A DNA stretch of 6,810 nucleotides from assembly GCA_038326995.1 (NCBI GenBank), contig JBBQKP010000186.1:1-6810 (forward strand), written 5' to 3'. The position numbers were made by a program, and so were the translations under genes. The stretch comes from JBBQKP01 sp038326995. GTDB taxonomy: Bacteria; Planctomycetota; Phycisphaerae; Tepidisphaerales; Tepidisphaeraceae. The notes beneath the pieces were generated by a model. The model saw nothing but the letters and a program-made list of their open reading frames with translations. It made no database searches and was not told where the DNA came from. This document shows positions 1 to 5,823 of this stretch, piece by piece. Position 1 is the stretch's first letter, and each line of letters begins with the position of its first letter.

Positions 1-97
1 TGAGTTTGTGTGTCTTGAGCCTGGCGGCGTGAGGGTCATCTTCAAGCAACTGAAGCGTTTGCAAGAGGTGGCGGGCAAGCTCCGGGCGTTTTCGCAT
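1..97 (-). CDS. RelE/ParE-family toxin-like protein, partial at left edge, probably N-terminally short
   Basis: This frame reads 32 residues from an ATG at 97 to the window edge. It contains RKRPEL, then TLQLLEDDP, then LKTHKL. The spacing and wording match the helix 2 and strand 2 region of RelE/ParE-superfamily mRNA interferase toxins, whose members commonly read LLxxDPxxxxLKTHKLKG; the catalytic C-terminal half would lie outside the window. Family members normally have about 20 residues (strand 1 and helix 1) before this block. Here the open frame runs back to the kinase stop at 185-187 without another ATG, GTG or TTG, so the strand 1 region is missing or unrecognisable. No good ribosome binding site precedes the ATG; the nearest purine run, GGGGGA, is 18 nt upstream. 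The 87-bp gap to the kinase gene cannot hold a normal antitoxin. It may be a remnant of a toxin-antitoxin locus or an orphan toxin. The family call is from pattern memory on a short fragment. Confidence 0.5.
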   Translation of the reverse strand, partial: MRKRPELARHLLQTLQLLEDDPHAARLKTHKL

Positions 98-184
98 CAG
101 TCGCGTGAAATCGTATCCCCCTGTAGCGATTCCACAAGCGAGACAGATTCCGCTTCGGACGTCGCGGCTTCTGAGGGATGTGAG

Positions 185-3100
185 CTATTTGGATGGTGAG
201 GTCGTGGGGCCGGACGTGGGGGAGGATGTCGGGTTGGTTTTTTCGCTCAGAGCATTGATCGCCTTGTCGCGAAGGACGAAGGTCGCGGCGTCAAAGCGAA
301 CCGAACCGGGCGCGGTGGGCAGCGGTGACGCAATGTCAGTGGTCTCGGCTGAGAACTCGGGCCAATCCCAATCCAGGCCCATCTCTTTTAGCTGTTGGCG
401 AATGAGGCGCAGGTCCCAGACGTGGATGCCGGTGAATCGTGCGACGGCGATCAGCTTCGTGCCGTCGGGGGTGAAAGTGATGTGGTCGGTGGCGTCGAGG
501 TTGGGGGCTTCCAAGAGGGCAACTTCGCGGCCGGTGGCGCGATCGAGAAGGCGGATGCCCAGCGGAGTCGGGACGGCCATCAGGTTGCTGTCGGGTGCGA
601 ACACGCCGCCGATGTCTACTTTGCCGATGCCGGCGATGTCTGCTTTGTCGATGCTTAGACCGCTGCGTGCGACGGGTTCCCAGGTGTCTACGGCATAGAG
701 TTGGCCGGTCTCCAGGCCGATCGAAAGCCAGCGGTTGTCGGGGCTGAACCGAGGCGTGCTGTTCCAATACCCGTTGATCTGTTTGACCAACGTGCCGGTT
801 GAGGCATTCCAAATCTTGACCTGCCCGACGGCGAAAGTGCCGGTGACGACCCATCGACCGTCGGGGCTGACGGCGATGCTGCCGATATCGGCGCCGACAT
901 CGAGGCGAATCGGTTGGTTCGGGCGGTCGGCGTGGAGAATCCACCCGCCGGCGTATTGACGTAGAAACGAGACCGCGCGGGTACAACTTACGATCACTCG
1001 GCCGTCAGCGCTCTGACCCATGAAGCTGCCGCGTGGCAATGGAAGTTGCTCTGCCGGGCCGACGATCAACTGACCTGCGTCGTTAAGTTCCTTCGCCACC
1101 GGCCAGCGGGCAAGGCCGCCCGCGGTCAGCGTGAGCAACGACCCTGACGGTTCGAATTGCACAAGATTGTCGGGGCTGTTGCACGGAACGAAGCCGAGCT
1201 CGCTGCCGGTAAAGATGTCCCACAGGCCGATGCCGTTCCTCGTTGCGGCCGCGAGCAATCGGCCGTCGGGGCTGACTGATGCGTTGCCGTAATCCTGCTC
1301 TTCGGATGACGCGGCGTTGCGGACGAGTGAGCGATATTCCCGGCCGTCGCCGACCTGCCCGATGTTGATCTGCCCGATACCGATCTGCGCGGTATTGCTC
1401 TTCACTGCACCGAGCTTAGTTGTGCCGAGCTTAGTTGTGCCGAGCTTAGTTGTGCCGAGCTTGCCGGTTTGAACCACGCCGGCCAGTTTCCGGTCGTCCT
1501 GGCTGAACACGGGGTGATGACCACCGGCAAGCGAAATCGCGAAGAGCTTTTGGCCGGTGTTGACATCGAACAATTCCATGATGCCGAGCCAGCCGCTCGC
1601 GACGAGCCGATCGCCGGCATGGTTGAAGACGACAACGGTGGCGGTGGAGATCGTGTCGAGCGTGCGAAAGGGCTGGAGCGTGGTGCGGTCGTAGAGGATG
1701 ATCTTGGTCGCATCAGCCAGCCCGACCGCTAGAGTTTTGCCGTCCGGACTCCAGACGACGCTGTGAGGACTGCGGTCTTGAGGCAGGGTTGCGAGTACCT
1801 TGCCCGTCGACAAATCGCGGAGTTGAACGATCGATCCGAAGTAGGAACAGACGGCCACCACGGGCTCGGTGGGATGCAGGGCGATCGTAGTCTCTCGCGT
1901 GATCGCATCGGGCGCGAGACGGCTCAGTTGCTTGCCGGTGGATAGATCGAACAGGCCGATCGAGCCGTCTTTGTAGGCCAACGCGATTTGCCGGGTGTTG
2001 GGATGAAAAGCGACACCGCGGGCTTGCGGCTCGGAGATGATTCGGCGCGGTGTTGCTGCGTCCAATTGCCAGACGTGCACAGCCGGGATCGACTCATTTT
2101 GGTTGATCGTGGATTTCGTATTGGCATATACGATCGCGACGTGCTTGCCGTCTGGGCTCAGATAGGGCGTGGCCGACGTCCCGAGCCCGGGCAGGTTGTG
2201 AATCTCGACATCGTCTGCGAAACGGCGAATGCTGCAGTTGCCCTCCCGGTCGGTGCGGGCATAGGTGGCGTGCGCTTCGTCAAAGTCGACGCTCGCCCCA
2301 TCGACCGGCCAGGGATTCGACGGCCCGTTCAGGTAGAGGTCGGTAACGGCCAGCGCGGCGATGGCCGCATTTCTCTGCTCGTGGATTTTCTCCGTCGGCA
2401 AATCCAGCGAGCGGGCAAGTTGGTTCGCCTGCTCTAAAATCTCCAGGCTTTTGAAACGTTGCCCGGGTCGGCGACTCAGTCGGGTCGCCCGCGCCTCGGA
2501 CACCAACGATTCCCAAAGCTGCTCCGACTTTGCCCGTTCGTTTTTTCGCGACGCGTTTAGCGCGATCTCTTTCTGCCCCGCCTCGTTCACCGCAATCGCC
2601 TCGGCCGTCACGGCGCGGTCACGTTCGCGCGTGGCGCGCAGCGCCTGCCACGTGGTACTCAGAATTCCCAGAACAAGAGCGAGAGCCACGATCGAACCGG
2701 CCGTGAACGCGGCCCGGTTCCTTCGAGCGATCTTCAGCAGGCGATAACCGGCCGACGGCGGACACGCCTGCACGTTCTCGTCCACAAGATATCGCTGCAC
2801 ATCGGCGGCCAGGCCGTTGGCCGTCTCGTAGCGTCGGTTGCGGTCTTTCTCAAGTGCCTTCATCACCACCCAATCCAACTCGCCGCGGACCAGACGATTC
2901 AGCTTCAACGTCTCCACGCCGCGGTTGGAAGCGATCGCCTGGAGTGCTTCGGAAGTTCTCAGACGCGTGCTGGGCTTCTGCGGGTCCTCTTCGCGAATGA
3001 TGCGAAGCATCTCGTCGAATGCGGCTTCCTTAAGTAGCTTGAGACCAAACGGCGTCGAACCCGTCAACAGCTCGTACATCAACACGCCGAGCGAGTAGAT

Positions 3101-3964
3101 GTCGCTTCGGGTGTCGATGTCGAGTTGATTAAGCTTGGCCTGCTCGGGGCTCATGTACTCGACCGTGCCAACGACTTGCCCATATTCAGTGAACAGCGTT
3201 CGATCGGTCATCGGCTGGGCGATCGCCTTGGCGACGCCGAAATCGATCACCTTCGGCACGGCTAGGTCGTCATACTCCGCGACCAGCACATTCGTAGGCT
3301 TGATGTCGCGATGGATCAGCCCCTTTTGGTGCGCGTGCTGAACGGCCATGCAGACCGGAACGAAGAGATCGAGCCGCGCTCGCAAAGGCAGTTTGCGGTC
3401 GTCACAATACTTCGTGATCGGCACGCCCTTGACAAGTTCCATCACGAAGTAGGGCCTGCCGCCCGAGGTGGTTCCCGCGTCGAGCACCTTCGCCACGTTC
3501 GGGTGGTCCATCGTCGCCAGGGCTTGCCTTTCGGCTTCAAAGCGCGCGATCACATGCCGCGTGTCCATGCCCTGCTTGATGATCTTTAACGCGACAATTC
3601 GACGGATGGGCTCCAACTGCTCGGCCATGAACACGACGCCCATGCCCCCTTCGCCGATCTGTTGCAACAGCTTGTAGGGGCCGATGACAGACCCGGCCGC
3701 CTCGGTGATCGATGGATTGTTGCGAATGCCGGCGTCGATGGTGACGGCCGGTTGAGCGAGGAAATCGCCAGCCGACAAGTGCGCCGCCAGCATCTTGTTG
3801 ACCTGTTGCCGAAGCTCGGGATTTCCGGCGCACGCCTCGTCGACAAAGTCCTTCCGCGCAGAAGTCGACGCGATGTCGAGCGCGGCGAAGAACGTGGTTT
3901 CAAGTGCCGAGGGATTTTTCATTGCGGGGTCACTCAATGAGAAGTGCGCCGTCCGGCCTGACAT
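185..3964 (-). CDS. Membrane Ser/Thr protein kinase with C-terminal WD40 propeller repeats (planctomycetal type)
   Basis: The 1,259-residue product is a Hanks-type Ser/Thr kinase. Residues 20-75 form the short helical region often seen before the kinase domain in planctomycetal kinases. The kinase domain spans about 97-395: glycine loop IGEGGMGVVF (103-112), ATP-binding Lys127 in VALKII, catalytic HRDIKPTN (218-225), DFG (241-243) and SPE (272-274). All key catalytic residues are present, so it should be active. The linker ELDWVVMKALEKD is typical of the group. One hydrophobic segment (about 418-442) should anchor it in the membrane, followed by a charged, likely coiled-coil stretch (442-490). 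From about 555 to 1215 roughly ten repeats end in WD-like motifs (VWQLD, LFDLSTG, LWDIFTG, IWNASTG, VWDLRLI), many opened by SPDG-like turns: a propeller for ligand or protein binding. The tail is Ser/Thr/Pro-rich. The start at 3964 has GAGGGG directly against it, which is too close for normal ribosome binding; Met15 (3922) is the alternative. It lies 42 bp downstream of the sigma gene, probably in one operon. Confidence 0.93.
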   Translation of the reverse strand: MSGRTAHFSLSDPAMKNPSALETTFFAALDIASTSARKDFVDEACAGNPELRQQVNKMLAAHLSAGDFLAQPAVTIDAGIRNNPSITEAAGSVIGPYKLLQQIGEGGMGVVFMAEQLEPIRRIVALKIIKQGMDTRHVIARFEAERQALATMDHPNVAKVLDAGTTSGGRPYFVMELVKGVPITKYCDDRKLPLRARLDLFVPVCMAVQHAHQKGLIHRDIKPTNVLVAEYDDLAVPKVIDFGVAKAIAQPMTDRTLFTEYGQVVGTVEYMSPEQAKLNQLDIDTRSDIYSLGVLMYELLTGSTPFGLKLLKEAAFDEMLRIIREEDPQKPSTRLRTSEALQAIASNRGVETLKLNRLVRGELDWVVMKALEKDRNRRYETANGLAADVQRYLVDENVQACPPSAGYRLLKIARRNRAAFTAGSIVALALVLGILSTTWQALRATRERDRAVTAEAIAVNEAGQKEIALNASRKNERAKSEQLWESLVSEARATRLSRRPGQRFKSLEILEQANQLARSLDLPTEKIHEQRNAAIAALAVTDLYLNGPSNPWPVDGASVDFDEAHATYARTDREGNCSIRRFADDVEIHNLPGLGTSATPYLSPDGKHVAIVYANTKSTINQNESIPAVHVWQLDAATPRRIISEPQARGVAFHPNTRQIALAYKDGSIGLFDLSTGKQLSRLAPDAITRETTIALHPTEPVVAVCSYFGSIVQLRDLSTGKVLATLPQDRSPHSVVWSPDGKTLAVGLADATKIILYDRTTLQPFRTLDTISTATVVVFNHAGDRLVASGWLGIMELFDVNTGQKLFAISLAGGHHPVFSQDDRKLAGVVQTGKLGTTKLGTTKLGTTKLGAVKSNTAQIGIGQINIGQVGDGREYRSLVRNAASSEEQDYGNASVSPDGRLLAAATRNGIGLWDIFTGSELGFVPCNSPDNLVQFEPSGSLLTLTAGGLARWPVAKELNDAGQLIVGPAEQLPLPRGSFMGQSADGRVIVSCTRAVSFLRQYAGGWILHADRPNQPIRLDVGADIGSIAVSPDGRWVVTGTFAVGQVKIWNASTGTLVKQINGYWNSTPRFSPDNRWLSIGLETGQLYAVDTWEPVARSGLSIDKADIAGIGKVDIGGVFAPDSNLMAVPTPLGIRLLDRATGREVALLEAPNLDATDHITFTPDGTKLIAVARFTGIHVWDLRLIRQQLKEMGLDWDWPEFSAETTDIASPLPTAPGSVRFDAATFVLRDKAINALSEKTNPTSSPTSGPTTSPSK
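605..652 (-). repeat. Two-copy 24-bp in-frame repeat inside the WD40 region
   Basis: Two adjacent 24-bp units encode the octapeptides IDKADIAG and IGKVDIGG (kinase residues 1105-1120). The best-conserved parts, 610-630 and 634-654, match at 19 of 21 bases. The period is a whole number of codons, so the frame is kept. The segment sits between two WD-like blades, just before FAPDSNLM, and probably forms a loop or an extended strand. It looks like an old local duplication. Confidence 0.7.
1343..1462 (-). repeat. Eight-unit 15-bp in-frame tandem repeat (pentapeptide-coding) inside the WD40 region
   Basis: The tract is exactly 120 bp, eight codon-phased 15-bp units coding kinase residues 835-874. 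The first three units, read in the gene direction, are identical in DNA (1440-1454, 1425-1439 and 1410-1424, phased on the plus strand) and each encodes KLGTT. The fourth is KLGAV and the fifth KSNTA. The last three follow the pattern Q-I/V-x-I/D-G. The gradient from identical to diverged copies fits growth by slipped-strand duplication. It interrupts the propeller after a blade with FSQDDRKLAGV and before the blade that ends in LWDIFTG, so it is likely an exposed loop. The copy number could vary between strains without breaking the frame. Confidence 0.85.
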
Positions 3965-4006
3965 CCCCTCGCGAATCGTAAAGATTGCGTAGGTATAAAC
4001 GGCCGA

Positions 4007-4573
4007 TCACTTCAGTTCAGCGTACAACCACGAACGAGCGAACGTCCAATACCGCTCGGCGGTGGCGAGCGAGACGTCCATCGCCGCCGCGGCTTCGGGC
4101 ATGGTCATCCCGCAGAAGAATCGCAGCTTGACCAGCTCGGCCTTGCTCGGTTCGATGGCCGCCAGCTTTGATAGCGCTTCATCCAGCGCGAGCATGTCCA
4201 ACTCATCGGGCGCATCGGCGACGACGCAGGTGGTATCAAGATCGACACGTTTCGACAGTCCCCCGCGCTTGAGTCGACCCTTGCTTCGCGCTTTTTCAAT
4301 GAGAATTCGCCTCATCGATTCGGCCGCTGCGCCAAAGAAATATCTCCTGCTCGGCCAGTGCTGCGGCGTGGTAAGGATCGGCCCGATCAGCCGCAGATAC
4401 GCCTCGTGAACCAGTGCCGTCGCCTGAAGCGTCTGACCCGGCTTTTCCTGCGCGAGCTTCGCAGACGCCAGCTTTCGAAGTTCCTCGTAAACAAGCGGCA
4501 ACAATCGATCTGCGGCGTCGGGGTCGCCGCGCTCGGCCGCGTGAAGGATATTCGTGAAATCATTTTCGGCCAA
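4007..4573 (-). CDS. ECF-type RNA polymerase sigma factor (Sigma70_ECF family, kinase-linked)
   Basis: This is a sigma factor that would direct RNA polymerase to a specific promoter set. From the TTG start it has 188 residues, the usual size for the family. Region 2 begins with PLVYEELRKLASAKL (from about residue 26) and ATALVHEAYLRL (51-62), and continues through YFFGAAAESMRRILIEKAR (78-96). Region 4 spans about 131-188, with a helix-turn-helix around MTMPEAAAAMDVSLATAERY (146-165). The wording matches the ECF family often called by PF07638 or TIGR02999, common in Planctomycetota and Acidobacteriota beside Ser/Thr kinases. In-frame ATGs at 4606, 4624 and 4663 would add 11, 17 or 30 residues of low-complexity, Arg-rich sequence not expected in the family. 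The TTG at 4573 has a well-placed GGGAGAG site, so I prefer it. No anti-sigma gene is adjacent; the kinase 42 bp downstream is the likely regulatory partner. Confidence 0.9.
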   Translation of the reverse strand: MAENDFTNILHAAERGDPDAADRLLPLVYEELRKLASAKLAQEKPGQTLQATALVHEAYLRLIGPILTTPQHWPSRRYFFGAAAESMRRILIEKARSKGRLKRGGLSKRVDLDTTCVVADAPDELDMLALDEALSKLAAIEPSKAELVKLRFFCGMTMPEAAAAMDVSLATAERYWTFARSWLYAELK

Positions 4574-4580
4574 TGGATTT

Positions 4581-4587
4581 CTCTCCC
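4581..4587 (-). promoter_or_regulatory. Ribosome binding site that supports the TTG start of the sigma factor gene
   Basis: On the minus strand the sequence GGGAGAG lies 7 nt before TTG at 4573. Counting from its GGAG core the spacing is 9 nt. This is the best Shine-Dalgarno match near any candidate start of the gene. The ATG at 4624 has a G-run directly against it, and the purine-rich GGAAAG before the ATG at 4606 is about 12 nt away. The site decides the start in favour of TTG, unless translation here does not depend on such sites. Confidence 0.5.
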
Positions 4588-4663
4588 GACGCGATACCGA
4601 CCTCATGCACTGACATCTTTCCATCCCCTGAGATTCGCCCGCGCGCTGTCGGTCAGTACGCAT

Positions 4664-4951
4664 AATGATCGTGTCAGATTGTTAACCTGCAATGTCGATT
4701 GAGACATTATCAAGGTACAAGAACGCACTTTTTGCAAAGGAACTCATTGATGTCGACAAGTGCGTCAACCTCAAGAACCAATGACTTGCGAAACTTCTTG
4801 TGCTCGCGTAATGAGAAAATACCGTCAGGCGCACGCCAGATCCGCCGACAGAAATTGCGAGGCGCAGCCCGACCCCGGCCGGATGCTTTTCGCGGGCAAT
4901 TTTTTTGTTCGTTGCATGCTTGGTTGGTTGCTTTCGCCAGCCCGCTCCGTG
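4664..4951. other. Non-coding spacer between the phosphoesterase and sigma factor genes
   Basis: I see no convincing gene here. On the minus strand it should hold the promoter of the sigma-kinase operon. On the plus strand there is a weak ORF from ATG 4750 to 5013 (87 residues, Ser/Arg/Ala-rich, no recognised domain) that runs 62 bp into the phosphoesterase gene. It is preceded by AAAGGAA at a workable distance, but its composition and overlap argue against it. A GC-rich stretch with possible stem arms GCCCG (4867-4871) and CGGGC (4893-4897), an internal CCGGCCGG, and a run of seven T (4900-4906) resembles a weak plus-strand terminator. No minus-strand terminator for the phosphoesterase gene was found. 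Confidence 0.5.
4691..4711 (-). promoter_or_regulatory. Possible -10 element overlapping an inverted repeat upstream of the sigma-kinase operon
   Basis: Positions 4691-4708 form a perfect dyad: AATGTC, six bases, GACATT. On the minus strand GATAAT (4706-4711) matches the -10 consensus at five of six bases and overlaps one arm. The nearest -35-like hexamer, TTGCAA, would leave a 20-bp spacer, which is long. A dyad on or just after a -10 would suit a repressor or autoregulatory site. A six-base dyad can also occur by chance, so this is only a candidate. Confidence 0.25.
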
Positions 4952-5667
4952 TTACTCAAGAGGCGAAAGCTCGAAATACGTCGGCGGGTTCGTCGGCCCG
5001 TAATGCTCGTTGAGATAGGACACGTTTCGGACGATCGTCGTTCGGCCGTCGGTCGTGATTTCTCTGCCCCGGCCGAAGCCTTCATGGATGTGGCCGTGCA
5101 GCGAGAGAAGGGGCATCTTGGTTTCAATCGTGTTCAGCAGCGCACGCGAGCCCGCATCCATCTGATCAACGGTTCTGTCACCGATGCCCCAGGGCGGGAC
5201 GTGGACCATCAGCACGTCGACGTGGTGCAGCACGGCTTCGAGCCGGGCTTGCATGTCCGACTCGCTCGCCATGAACGCCCAGTTGCAAAACGACAAGCTC
5301 CCCAGTTGCGGAACGGCAAGCTCCACGGCGAGCCGTGGACGCGGATGAGTTCGCCTCCGATTAGCACCCCGGCCGTGCGATCCAGAAGCAGGCCGTCCAA
5401 CAGAACGCTCGGCAACGTGTCGCGAACGAGCGGAGACTGGAGCACGAAGTCGTGGTTCCCACCCGTCATGAACCATGCGCCGCACGGCTGACGCCTGATC
5501 CACGGCAGGAACGTCGCAATCAGCCACTGCCGCTGAAACACCCGGTCGCTCATCGAATTGGCAGGCCGGCCGTGCGGGCAGATGTCGCCCGCGATCAAGA
5601 GCACATCACACGCATCAATGTCGGGCGGAAGTCGGCCGTGAAAATCACTCGTGCCGCAGATGAGCAT
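4952..5667 (-). pseudogene. Calcineurin-like metallophosphoesterase gene, frameshifted by a 23-bp tandem duplication
   Basis: All the metal-binding motifs of a calcineurin-like phosphoesterase are present, but in two frames. The first frame, from ATG 5667, gives DFH (residues 8-10), GD (27-28), GNHD (70-73) and HGSPW (111-115). The second gives VHVPP (His148; the family usually has HGPP) and GHIH (184-187), ending at TAA 4952-4954. The break falls exactly in a 23-bp direct duplication at 5278-5323. Removing one copy restores a single 230-codon ORF, a normal size for these small cytoplasmic enzymes, which hydrolyse phosphoester bonds with two metal ions; the substrate cannot be told. As it stands, the first frame ends near 5209 and lacks His148 and GHIH, so the product should be inactive. 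Well-kept motifs suggest a recent event, or an assembly artefact. A spacer of 156 bp separates it from the ATPase gene upstream. Confidence 0.85.
5278..5323. repeat. 23-bp tandem duplication that causes the phosphoesterase frameshift
   Basis: Units 5278-5300 and 5301-5323 abut and match at 20 of 23 bases. The three differences (5287/5310, 5288/5311, 5293/5316) are all A versus G on the plus strand, which is T versus C on the coding strand, with T always in the copy that is downstream in the gene. Twenty-three is not a multiple of three, so the insertion shifts the frame. Either copy alone gives a good protein join (LPFRNW or LSFCNW, then AFMASE). Confidence 0.9.
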
Positions 5668-5674
5668 AAAAACT

Positions 5675-5680
5675 ATTGTA
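5675..5680 (-). promoter_or_regulatory. Possible -10 element for a leaderless phosphoesterase transcript
   Basis: TACAAT on the minus strand matches the -10 consensus at five of six bases and lies 7 nt before ATG 5667. Transcription starting about 7 nt downstream would begin at or next to the ATG. This fits a leaderless message and the lack of any Shine-Dalgarno sequence there. No clear -35 hexamer is seen. The rest of the 156-bp spacer up to the ATPase stop holds only a short palindrome, TCGATCGGATCGA (5774-5786), with no T-run to make it a terminator. Confidence 0.3.
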
Positions 5681-5823
5681 GCGGCTCGAAACTGACGCGG
5701 TTTGGTCGACGATCTCGACGAGTGGCAGAGCCACTGCTTCACTTGCATGCTGACAATATGTTCATCAAGAGATTCGATCGGATCGACCAGAACCGTTCAA
5801 GCTCAACTGCATGTCGTTCGCTT

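Noticed and set aside
105..698. Plus-strand open frame of 197 residues opposite the kinase gene's 3' end
   Set aside because: It lies almost wholly antisense to the strongly supported WD40 region. Long antisense frames are expected in GC-rich coding DNA, and the translation has no domain-like pattern.
4750..5013. Plus-strand ORF of 87 residues with AAAGGAA at good spacing before its ATG
   Set aside because: It overlaps the phosphoesterase 3' end by 62 bp, contains the possible T-run terminator, is Ser/Arg/Ala-rich and has no recognisable domain. It is more likely chance.
4760..5491. Plus-strand open frame of 243 residues across the phosphoesterase gene
   Set aside because: It runs antisense to a gene with clear metallophosphoesterase motifs, and its translation is low in recognisable pattern. 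It is treated as a shadow frame.
5774..5786. Palindrome TCGATCGGATCGA in the spacer after the ATPase gene
   Set aside because: The stem is short (5 bp with a 3-base loop) and no T-run follows on either strand. It does not qualify as a terminator, and a site of this size can be chance.
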